Shown: one piece after another, positions 26,001-35,600 of the stretch
Position numbering within the stretch: the stretch's first letter is position 1
Layout: each line of letters begins with the position of its first letter
Assembly (NCBI GenBank): GCA_001873845.1
Contig: MNZY01000237.1
Coordinates: forward strand, 1 to 42,453
Direction: 5' to 3'
DNA from: Candidatus Altarchaeum sp. CG2_30_32_3053
GTDB taxonomy: Archaea > Altiarchaeota > Altiarchaeia > Altiarchaeales > Altiarchaeaceae
DNA: 42,453 bases
Program-made: the position numbers and the translations under genes
The notes under the pieces: generated by a model
The model's database searches: none
What the model saw: only the letters and a program-made list of their open reading frames with translations
What the model was told of the DNA's origin: nothing

Positions 26001-26358
26001 CGACAGGTGGAATTACAAAAGCCAGTATATGAATAAGTGGTTTGGCGATTTAAGTGAAATTTTGCCTGGAAAGGGATACTGGATAAAGGTAGATGAAGAT
26101 TGTAATCTGACTATAACAGGAAGCGAAATAGAAAATTTTTCCTTAACTCTTAACAACGGATGGAATTTGATATCATTGCCATCTCTTGACGAAATTAATC
26201 TTGATGATATGGACGGATATACGGATGTTTTCACTTATGATGACAGATGGATTTACAAGAGCAGTTATATGAACAAATGGTTTGGCAACTTAAACACATT
26301 AAATTCAGGAAAGGGATACTGGGTAAAAGTAGAGGAACATAAAATATTTAGTAAATAA
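20002..26358 (+). CDS. Giant secreted DUF11-array surface protein (2118 aa) with GWNLI doublet
   Basis: 2118 aa. A signal peptide (1-31, NADA/EC) is followed by a Cys motif (ECASPACCGVCENYINDSANIS) shared with the 26610 protein. About 13 DUF11 domains follow; from residue ~850 they alternate between a subtype lacking Cys and one with a GxxCxIxY Cys, giving a ~700-bp double repeat. Two domains, at 22138 and 24296, share a stretch of identical DNA. An N-terminal Cys-rich insert (about 214-255, CTAPASCQGGSC...CYCDNC) looks like a small disulfide knot. It ends in the GWNLI doublet (1963-2118) with no membrane helix. It starts 86 bp after the 5585-aa gene and probably has its own promoter given the T-runs between them. 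Role inferred as a cell-surface fibre or matrix component. Two G8 tracts make it prone to slippage. Confidence 0.85.
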   Translation: MNPKVNIRNVAFTFIFISSLALVLFVLNADAECASPACCGVCENYINDSANISVNFPVLIVNKSVNPATFEQGELVEFKIEVLNIGNVSAYELSMKDILNEDLDYVQSKYDNSSSNYLIYKFVFNVTGNGEYSCQKSDGGWFSDSSQCVPKENIDFHYLSDTNELTWGKYGSSGGKELPPKVAYVIKFYARAKENASAGNLTNNVTIKANYDQHQYVCTAPASCQGGSCKGADGGSCPNNGLCYCDNCVSQPSGDCSDTSIKLSDHSDINLPPSITPNLNSSANFTILPKSEIYITKGINSTANKFTVGEIIPFVLNINSNLNETNATLTDVKVTDNLPYGIEFLNATLCNETNNALNSTTQPQLNQNSSDDPQASTILTFNIGNLTKDVSNIKICIYTKVASDASNAYGALKNDARVYASNNQTYETKNLSDAAEKYFYILKPASLKISKKTLTTNVVPNSIATYEITVWNEGDSEAVNITIFDPLPCNFTYINNSCNVTENNTDTNLTCPDENTTEPSFNISKIEGHSRIVFTFNVSVPNNVSGMCGNTIVAEAKDTSGNNLTVNYISQTSYIYTEHGFGYLQVNKEVINNKLFAVGEIVQYKIKVRNSGSVQSVNNVQLKDFLPMGMKFANISIQNCNVSNITGNYSTNGEILICNIGSVVPNETKIYYLNATVMDYKPVMVNKVEVNGSTSNGEQWFKDNIAVYVGKAKLKIEKKANKNNVKPGESIFYTLNISNEGDAPAYNISIKDVLPKGWKPTEGGEWLSYTCELTYTSSRTSFSQTTLYFTGNELAPGASCEIKYRVQAPSNASGGLYQNDAEVSGNDSFGNKLDGDKTYKNVFVYEFRDMRLIKVADKTNIRVGEDVFFTIIVTNTGNVPYSVSLTDELPYGFENNTPISYDFALDRGASKTIHVGATVTNNAIPGLNANCVKASAYMGNKLVLERKDCAFVYVSSPSIDIEKWTITPTLNPGENATFFVRVKNKGTENISNLNLTDSIPGIGMNNADVSISKVSCSANITTGNYPNIAGGRLNRGEECVIRYTFKLPDNASGLYQNIVYATASTGTGTINESDKAYINVLYNPKYEVWKIADVSKVDIGESVNFTIFVSNEGNVPLNLSISDVLPNNFINLTSLTFIYTLNPGKDKNYTVIAKPNSGAVDSENCVVVNATAPKNEVLHKTACTGIHIKKPLLIIQKWTTTPSRLPNEKAEFYVMIKNDGEGIAKNVKVTDESDMTNSSAVISYEGDCDSLTIGTYPSLISNGTLHSNQYCIIHYNMTVPNVDGYTNIATLNATDAGNKQLNIQKSEAYVLASGITPSFSVEKFVSDGNPFAERGTYKNFTVKVKNLGNVYINITDIDETPPYGFNCAAGNIAGTTLQPGETTTTNITCFVNKSALVGVNVNEVRVWAIGNGGVNISQSDNEFVIVQEPKLKIEKKTNKKNAKPGDPITYTLNISNVGDAPAYNISIKDVLPKGWKPTGGEWLSYTCELTYTSSRTSFSQTTLYFTGNELAPGASCKIVYRIPVPPTTSTGIYTNYATVSGADKSTKIFGYNDEITAYIKGSPVLYVSMSANATYVKKGDTVKFTTRIENLGDVQMKDIVVEIILPPGFENLTQTKISGLSLDAGASTEVNVIAKVLNDTNATIGGAHVARVYVNATSFGGTKLKAESYATVYITSTPLSLIGDIDEKTLFMGSHLKNRFIVVNPSMFDTRDINLTVKLPKGLKYDVNSTMFNGVPLSDDESNGIVTEEDGKQTIEWKNLSMYSKSVGILSFSALVEDDVSGKVINASIIYNQHGEISIVDTSITINQEFVSKPFFYVFQDKEKVNVNEIIKYTVIVNDEFGRLNDPFLKLTANGLKILDVELKNNEENRTYNAVINGKIINLTNLTHSIEIDIHSLPFPTTSPKLNLDAVLTYNDGSKIINLQINKITDLLIPPEGIITNVESQNLNLSINLKDVNLNYTLHLKNGWNLIGIPIMPEKTNLEEILKPIEGKYTDVFTYNDRWNYKSQYMNKWFGDLSEILPGKGYWIKVDEDCNLTITGSEIENFSLTLNNGWNLISLPSLDEINLDDMDGYTDVFTYDDRWIYKSSYMNKWFGNLNTLNSGKGYWVKVEEHKIFSK
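22234..22397 (+). repeat. Recently duplicated or converted segment, copy 1 (copy 2 at 24385-24545)
   Basis: 164 bp matching 24385-24545 at every base except one in-frame GAG insertion beside the poly-G tract. It encodes AYNISIKDVLPKGWKPT and ELTYTSSRTSFSQTTLYFTG. The flanks diverge rapidly on both sides. Such identity inside otherwise diverged DUF11 repeats points to recent gene conversion or unequal crossover. A run of eight G lies at about 22287-22294. Confidence 0.85.
24385..24545 (+). repeat. Recently duplicated or converted segment, copy 2
   Basis: Partner of 22234-22397; 161 bp. The G run here is also eight bases (about 24435-24442), preceded directly by ACG, so the protein reads T-G-G-E-W where copy 1 reads T-E-G-G-E-W. 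Confidence 0.85.
25888..26355 (+). other. C-terminal GWNLI doublet of the 2118-aa protein
   Basis: Module 1: 'GWNLIGIP', 'KYTDVFTY', 'WNYKSQYMNKWFGDL', 'GKGYWIKVDEDC'. Module 2: 'GWNLISLP', 'GYTDVFTYDDRWIYKSSY', 'MNKWFGNL', 'GKGYWVKVEE'. The protein stops nine residues after the second GYWVKV (VEEHKIFSK). It is homologous to the doublets at 19406 and 37686. Confidence 0.7.
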
Positions 26359-26367
26359 AAATAAAAA

Positions 26368-26443
26368 TAGTTTAATTTATTAATTCAATAATATATAAAT
26401 TTAATTAGTTTAATTTATTAATTCAATAATATCAAAATTTAAT
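26368..26443. repeat. Two 38-bp A/T-rich direct repeats upstream of the 3852-aa gene
   Basis: TAGTTTAATTTATTAATTCA begins both units (26368-26405 and 26406-26443), which differ at two positions. They lie in the 251-bp spacer between the second and third giant genes. Like the repeats at 2928-3040 they sit in front of a giant gene, although the sequences are not the same. The rest of the spacer (26444-26609) shows no recognisable feature beyond A/T-rich promoter-like DNA. Confidence 0.75.
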
Positions 26444-26609
26444 TAGTAATTGGTTGATTGTAATACAAAAAAATAAATAACTATTCAAAAAGTGCTAAAC
26501 GTATCAATGAAAATTTCAAAAAAATACATGAACGAAAAGGGTGTAAGAATCAAAAATTTAAAAATTCATTATAAAATAAATTTAACAAAAAAATTTAAAA
26601 ATTTTTAAA

Positions 26610-29600
26610 ATGGATAGAAAAAATTTGTTAAAGGGCAATGACTTTTTTGGAAATTTAAAAAATTCAGGTATTTTAGCTTTGGTTGTAATTGGAGTTGTTT
26701 TGATGTTTTTGATGTCTTCTCTGATGTTTTTGGCATCAGGACTGAACAGAATTTTGAATTTTAATAAAAATAATATTAATCTTTTAAAAAATTTTAAAAT
26801 ATATAAAATGATTGGATATAGGACTAGCTTAAAGCTAGGAGGTATTTTTGCATTAATCGTGGGTTTAATTTTTATTTTTAGTGCGGTTAATGTATCTGCT
26901 GGTGGCTGTTGCTGCTATGCAGGTAGTTGTTTGAATGAAATAAATGATACAGCAAATGTTTCTGCAGCGAATGCGTATTTAAAGGTTGATAAATTTGTAG
27001 ATAAAGACATAGTGCAGGTTGGAGATACAGTTGGTTATACTATAATAGTGAGAAATTTGGGAAATACCACCGCTTATGATGTTACGGTGAATGATACTTT
27101 GCCAATTGATATTTCTAGTGTAACTTTGGGAGATATAAATTATATATATAACATTAATGGAAACGGAGAAATACCAACATGTCAGTTTTTGTCGACAACA
27201 AATAATGAGTCAGGCAAGGTATTGTACTGTAAAATCAATAAGATACCAAAAAAAGATGAAACAGGAGCAAATGTGACAATTTTCTTCGGGGCAAAAGTTA
27301 CTCAACATACGAATGCTCCGATAAATCATACAAATAATGTCAGTGTAAATGGTTTTTATACACCATGTTCGGATACTAATGGCAATATACTTAAAGAAGA
27401 CGGAACCTGCCCGTGTACGAATCTTACTAATTGTAATCAGGTATATGGAGTATCAGATATTGCGACAGTTCAAACAGACCAAGATGGTAGTAATGGATAT
27501 AATGGTTTAAGAGATAATGCAACAGTTTGGATTGTAGGAATAGATGTGACCAAATATGCCACTACCAATTCTACACTTCAGGCAGGTGATGAAGTTGTGT
27601 TCCACATTACTATAACAAATACAGGCGATTTACAGGTTTGCAACATTACAGTTCACGACAGATTGCCTTCGGCACTTGAATTTGTAGATTCTTCCCCGGA
27701 AAATTCATCGCCAGTTACAGGAAGGGATGTTTATTTCAATTTAGGATGTTTGAATGGAAGTTTATCAACAACAATAAATATTACGACAAAGGTTAGCACA
27801 GCTGCAACAACATTATCATCGCTGAGTAATTTTGTTGAAGTTAATGGAACTGTTTATAATGCCAGTGGAAATGCAACAGATATAAATGTTACAGATGATT
27901 ATACTACTCCTCCGCAATATTTTGACAACGAAACAGGAACAAATCAAACCCCGCAGATAGGAAAGGCAACACTTTCTTTAAATAAAATCGCTATGGATCC
28001 GTGGACAAGGCCAAATAGAGAAATTAAGTATCGGGTTGAAGTAGATACAGGCGGTGCAATGGTTTATGGCGCGCAAATAACAGATCATTTACCAGGCGCA
28101 TTTCAATATATGAACAATATTATTCAATTGAATGACGGGGAGTGTACTCCAAACTCTACAACTTCATCTAATTCTACAGGAGAAGTAATATTTAATCTCG
28201 GCAATTTCACAGGGAAATGTATATTTGAATATACAGTTTATGTTCCATGGAATACAAAGGATGGATATTACAGAAATAATCAAACTTTAACTGCGAATGA
28301 TAAAAATAATCAAACATTGGCAAATGTGACTGATAATGCTCCTGTAATTGTTGATGGCAATACAAGATTAACAGTTAATAAAGATGTCGTAAATCCAAGA
28401 ATATTCCAGCCAAACGATATAATTGAATATACTTTAACTGTAAGTAATGAGGGAGATAATGAAATTCACGATGTTAATGTAACTGATTTAATTCCTTATG
28501 GAATGAATTACAGCAGTTCCTGGCTGGAAGGTGGCAATGTTTATATTCCAGGATATGATGAAGCGGCAATCGGTTCTCCAGCATGCCAGATTACATCTCA
28601 GACATGTAATACAACTCATTGTAATGTAACTGTTGGCTGTTGTAATAATGAAATTTATACTTATAATGATATTCCAAATGGAACTTCACAAACAGGAAGT
28701 GCTTCTTGCACCAATTATAATGTATCCTGCAACAACAGTAATCCACCTTCATGTACTATTTCTAATAGCAGTACTTCAACAGTTCAGATTATAGGTGACT
28801 TGAAATATACTGATCCAAGCAAAGGTTATAAAGCAATATGGCACTTTGACATTATTGGTGCCAAGACAACAAAGGTAATACATTTAAATTTAACGATTAC
28901 ATCTGATTCTGTTGGCGGGAGCAGTATGAATAAAGTTGAAGTAACAGGAATTACTCCAAACGGGGATGTTTTGTTATGGAAAGATATCGCTTCCAGTGCG
29001 AGAATAGGAAAGGCAAATTTACTGATAGAGAAATCTTCAGATACTGCAACGATAGCCGCTGGCGAGGAAGTTACTTATACTATTCGTGTTAAAAATATAG
29101 GGGAGGGTTATGCTCAAAACATAACAATTAAAGATGAGCCCGGTTCACAGATGCAATTGGGTGCGATAAGTATGGCATCATGTAATGGTGGTTCATTGTT
29201 ATCAGAGAAATATGAAGGAGGTCCGGCAACTAACTACGGTGACTCTGTAACATATATTCTGAAAAATGTGAGTTTAGCTCCAGGGAAAGAATGTGTAATT
29301 AATTATAAAGCATACACTGCCTCAACATCTCAGGAGGGATTGTATGTAAATAAAGCAACACTTAATTGGAGAGATATGTTTGGAACAGAACAGATGGCTC
29401 TAAGTACAACTGCGGCTGTTATGATATTGCCACCGGATGCTTTGATGAGTATTAGAAAACAAAGTAATGCAACCCGCGCTCAACCCGGAGAGAAGCTTAA
29501 TTACACAATAACTATTGAAAATAAAGGTAATGAAACATTAAGAGATGTTATAATAAACGATACATTGCCAGATGGATTTAAAAATTTGAGTCAAGCGTAC

Positions 29601-32600
29601 TGGGGAAATTTTAACTGTTCTAATATGCCAAACGGAACATGCGTTCGAGACATAAATAGTGATAAAAGTAATTATACTGGTGAAGGTATAGGTGGATTTA
29701 CAACAGTGACTTTATCTATAGAAGCAATAGTAACATCAAATACAACAGAAGGTTTAAATACAAACAAAGTTACAATCACGGCAAAACGACCTTCAGGAAC
29801 ACCTGTTAAAGGAAGTTCTTCACATATTTTACAGGTAAATAAGCCACATATTTCAATAACCAAATGGGCATCAACGACGATGAGAGAACCAGGACAAAAT
29901 GTTACATTTTATATTGAGGTTAAAAATACAGGTGCAGGAGATGCTAAAAATATAACTATTACAGATGATGCAACGCCTTTTGAGCATATTGGTAATGTAA
30001 GTGTTGTTTCCGGAGATTGTACTGTAAATAAGAGTGGAGACGGCAATATAACAACATTTTGGATAAACGATAATGGAACATTTAATGCATATAAAACATG
30101 CATCTTTAAATATTTGATGAAAGTTCCTGCAAATACTCCTGATGGTACATATACAAATAATGCATCACTTTCTTATCAGGATCTTAACAACACAGAATTT
30201 AGTAAATCTGCTGGAACAGATGTTTTGGTAACTATAAATTTATTCCCTGATGTTGAAAAGATAGCAAATGATACATCTTTACAACCCGGAGACAGAGTAA
30301 ATTTCACGATAAATGTTAGAAATTACGGAAGTGCAACAATGACAAATGGAACAGTTACAGATACTTTGCCCCCAGGATTTAGATGTCTAAATGCTAGCGG
30401 AATAACTAATGGAATAAATTGTTCGTGCGTTAATGATACAACAGCAATTTGTAATTTGACAGATTTAGTTGGAAATACTATAAGTAATCCTTTAAGCATG
30501 TGGGTTGAAGCAAAAGTTAATGGAAGTGCAACAGAAGGATCAAATGAAAATAATGTTTCGTTGAATGGAACAAGACCCGATGGTCTTCCAATTAACAGAA
30601 CCACAGAAGCAAAGGTGTTTGTAAATGAACCAAAGCCACAACTTGAAATTTACAAATGGACAGACACTATAAAAGCAACACCAAATTCAACAGTAATTTA
30701 TTACATTTTGGTTAAGAATACAGGGGACGGAGATGTTTATAATTTAACAATTAACGATACTATGGATTTTGGAAGCATCACAAATTATTCAACAATTCCA
30801 AATGGATCTGCAGATTGTAATACATCAACAAAATCGTGTAATATCTCACACTTATCTTCTGCAGGACAATGCCAAATTAAATTAATTGCCCTTATAAATG
30901 AAAACGCTACCGATGGAACTCATAATAACACAGTCAATGTTTCTGGATTTATGAAAGGTGGAACTGAAATAAATAAAACAAAATTGAATGACACAGAAAG
31001 TATAAATGTTGAAGCAGATGTTAAGTTAACAGTCACAAAAAAAGCAAACACAACAGAAGTAAATGCTGGAGACAATGTTACCTATACAGTTATTGTCAGA
31101 AATGACGGAGTAAATAGAGTTATGGTTAATGTTACTGATAATGCTCCTTTAGGTTTTACTTGTGTAAATAAGACCCCTAATGAAAGCGTATGGATAAATG
31201 GAAATTCGCTTGAAACTTTTACATTTGAATGTAATGTAAATTCATCAGCAACACAAGGAAATAATACTGTTGTTGTTAATGGAGTTGCAGAAAACAATCA
31301 AACATTTGATGCTAATGGAACAACAACTATTGTGTTGAATACTCCTAAATTAGAAATTATTAAAGAAGCAGTAACAGGAACTGTTGAGCAAAATGGAATT
31401 GCGACTTATAAGATTATTGTTAGAAATACAGGAACTGCGCCAGTTAAAAATATAAGTATTACGGATAGGGGTGATGGTGGTGGAGGCACATTTACTACTG
31501 CGTTAGGAGGGCCTTCCTTAGACACAGCTGCAAGCACAGGTTGTACAGGCGTTAATTCAGGTGGATTGTATCTTAGTAATAGTTCTCCTCATTATCACGA
31601 AGTGAACTTTACCACGAATGGAACCATGAATCCAGGACAACAATGCGTTTTCACTTATACTTTGACTGTGAACAGTACCGCACAGATTGGAAATTACACA
31701 AACAACGCAACGATAACAGGAGCATATCATCCCGTAGATAATTCGTCATATACTCCAACACCAGAGCCAAAAGATAATGCAACAATAAGGGTCATTCCGC
31801 AAATGAATGTTTCATTTACAAAAACTGGAAATGCAACAGCAGAACCAGGACAAAGTGTAACATTTACAATAAATATAACAAATAATAATGCCGGGGCAAA
31901 TATGACTGATGTTGTGTTTAATGATACATTGCCTGATGGATTTAATTGCACAAGCAATTCTACACAAAGAATACCAGCAAATACAGGACCAAATATTAAC
32001 TGCAGTTGTGATGGAAGACAAATAAATTGTAACATTGAAACAATAGAAAATAGCAGTACAGTAATTATAAACATCACTGCTGATGTCAATTCTTCTGCTG
32101 AATTATCTAGCACAAATCGCGCAAATGTTACATATAATGTTACAAATACAACATTAATAACATCAGAAGCATCACACACAGTCACAATATTAAAGCCACA
32201 ACTATCTGTCTTAAAAGAAAACAATGCAACAGGTGTTATTAGACCTGGACAAGATGTAAATTATACAATTACTGTTAAAAATACAGGTGGAGGAACAGCA
32301 TACAATATAAGTATAAGGGATGTTTTGGATGATGGATTAACTCATACAAGTGTCTCTAATATAAGTTGTAATGGTTTAACTAATTCTTCAACAGGAACAA
32401 ATGCAATTGATTTCAACATATCTTCTTTGGCAAATAACAGCAACTGTAAATTTAATATCACTGTTCATGTTCCAGAGCAAGTAAATAATTCAGTTTTTGG
32501 AAATACAATTAACATAACTGATGCACAATTTGGTGATGGCACACATTTAAATTCAACCTATGGAATTGGAGAAAATGCAACAAGCGATATAACAGTTCAG

Positions 32601-35600
32601 GCATTTACAAATGTTTCAGTTGTTAAATCAGCAAATCCAACATCTGCACAGCCAGGAGATTCAATTAACTTTACTATAAATGTAACAAACAATGGCGGAA
32701 ATACTGTTTACAATATTAAAGTTGATGATATATTACCTTATGGATTTAATCCTAATTGCACGACTCTATCACCACATAATTATTGTAATTGTAATGAATC
32801 AACAAGAAAAATAAACTGTACATTTCCAAATTCAACAGTATTAAGTGTTATTTCTGCAAATGTAACAGTTAATTCAAGTGCGAACCCATTAAGCACAAAT
32901 ACAGCAAATGTTTCTTATGACTTGCCAAATGGAACAACCCAACAAACAGATAATCCTGGACAGACAACAGTAACAGTAAATAAGCCAAATTTAACTATAC
33001 AAAAAACACCAAACAATCCAAAAGCATCAAGAGACCAAAACATAAGTTTTGAAATAAGAATTAAAAATATTGGTACTGGAACCGCACATAATATATTAAT
33101 ACAGGATGTACTTCCTTCTGCGAATATGCGGCATATAAGCAATGGAACTAATGTTAGTGGATGCTCGCAATCAATAATTATAGCAAATCCGCTCAATACA
33201 AACACAACAACATTTACTCTTGATAATTTAACAGCAGGACAGGAATGTATATTTAATTATACTGTTTATATAGATGAAAATATTAGTGATGGTAATTATA
33301 CAAACATTGCAACTATTACAGGGGGTAAATTTGGAGATGATTCATATATGGACTCAAGTTATGGAAACAACAGTAACAGCAATGCGACAGTAGAAGTAAC
33401 GACAACAATAATTCCATCCATAGAAAAGATTCCATATAATGATAAAATGCAGCCAGGAGATACGATAAACTTTACAATAATTATAAAGAACAACGGGAAT
33501 AATGACTGGAAAAATGTTGCAGTTAAAGATGTATTGCCAGCAGGATTTATTTATAACAATACAATTAATGTTACACCATCAACAGGAGGTTATACAAATA
33601 TAACATACAATAGTACAACAAGGGAATTGAATTATACTGGTGTAACTGTTCCTAAATTTGGAAACTGGACAGTAATTGTTGTTGCAAATGTTACTTCAGG
33701 TGCATCATCCCCAAGCACAAACAGAGTTAATGCTTCCTCTCCAGATAATAGATCTGTTGCAACAGTAGCAACAGTCGTAGTTGACAAGCCAGCACTAATT
33801 GTATCTAAGGAGCCATTACTTTTAACATATCTTCCGGGAGATAATGCAACATATAGGATAAAAATAACAAATACAGGAACAGGAGATGCGTTTAATGTAA
33901 CTATGGAAGATGCTTTTGCAGATTTGAAATTTTATCATAATGGAAATGAGAGTATAAGTATTGCTCACTGTGGAACTAACAATAATACGAATGTTTCAAT
34001 AACAAGTGGAAATGGAACAAACAGTGCAATTTTTGCATTAAATGATACGCTTGCAGGACAGGAAAATTGTGAATTTACCTACACAGTTCGAGTGGACGAG
34101 CGTCACGAAGATGGTTTATACGCAAATAATGCAAAAGTAAATTCAACTATGGGTGATGGGACAAAACTTCCTGTTGCAGAAGATAGCGCGCAAGTACTGA
34201 TTAAAGCAGATGTTTCAATGAGAGTTACGAAAACATCAAATGCAACAGATCAAAAAGTAAATGCAGGTGATTATATTAACTTTACAATTACAGTATATGA
34301 GAATGGAAATAGTCCAATCTATGATGTAAATGTTTCGGATACTGTGCCTTATGGATGTGTTGTAACAAATGTCACAAATAATTCAAATGTTAATGGTTCA
34401 TGGGACGGAAGAAATGTGAATTTCATAATTGGAAAGATTAATAACAGGAGCCATGTTGATTTAAATATAACCTGTTATATAAATCATTCAATGACTAAGG
34501 GATGGAATACAAATAGTGTGAGGGTAGTAGCCAAAAAGCCAAACGGAGATGAAATTTATGGAAGTGCTTCAACACAAATCAGAATGTTATTGCCTGATAT
34601 TTCCTGGACAAAAGAATCATTAAACAAAACTATCCTTGCGGGACAAAAGGTAACATATAAAATAAAAGTGACAAATAAAGGTGATGGAACAGCACATAAT
34701 TTAACAATTGTGGATTATTTGCCCAAAGGTGATGAAGGAAACTGGACTTATGCAAGTGGAACAAACATAAATGATTCCTGTGGTTATAACTGGAATGCGA
34801 CAAATGTAAGCAATGATGGAAATATAGTAAAATTCTTCCTTGACAAGATGAACGGTTCTGAAAATCCGGCAGGAACAGAATGCGCATTTACCTTTGAAGT
34901 TCAGATTCCACATGGAACGACATCTGTAATGTACGCAAATACAATAGGTGGAAACTGGAGTTATGGAGATATTAACAACAATACACCAAAAGCAACAAAC
35001 TACATTTCAAACCAGACGCCAGGAGAAAGTAATGTCTATGTATATGCTGGAGGAGGAATAATCATACAAAAGGAAAGCGATAAAGAAGTTTACCAATATG
35101 GTGATATAATAAATTACACAATCACAGTTTATAGCAACGGAATTCCAACGACAAATTTAACAGTTACGGATGTAATTCCAAAAGGATTAAGGCTTACAGA
35201 ATGTCCGGGAAGTGCTAAAACAGAACCATCTGCGAGCTCACCTACAACACCGTTTATAGATTTTGCAAATAATAGTTTTAATTATTCAATTACAAATACA
35301 TTGATTGCAAAACTTTCAGCTGTAAACAATAATACAAATATTCAGGAAAATGATACTGTATTGTGGACTGCAAATATAACAAATGATGCAGTTTCAAATG
35401 CGACGATGACAAATGTTACGCTTGTTTACAGTTTTGGAAATGATTTGAATGTTACTATGAATACTACTAGTCAGGGAACATGTACAAGAAATAATGATAC
35501 ACAAGTTACATGTAATATTGGAGATATTGCACTAGGAAATACCGTACAGGTAAATATAACAACAAATGCCACCAACAACACTTCAGTAAATGGAACGCCA

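Noticed and set aside
31727..32224. 165-codon minus-strand ORF inside the 3852-aa gene
   Set aside because: It is antisense to a continuous DUF11 array with clear protein motifs; its Val/Phe/Leu-rich sequence mirrors the complementary Asn/Thr/Lys codons. The same applies to all other minus-strand ORFs within the giants and the paralog pair.
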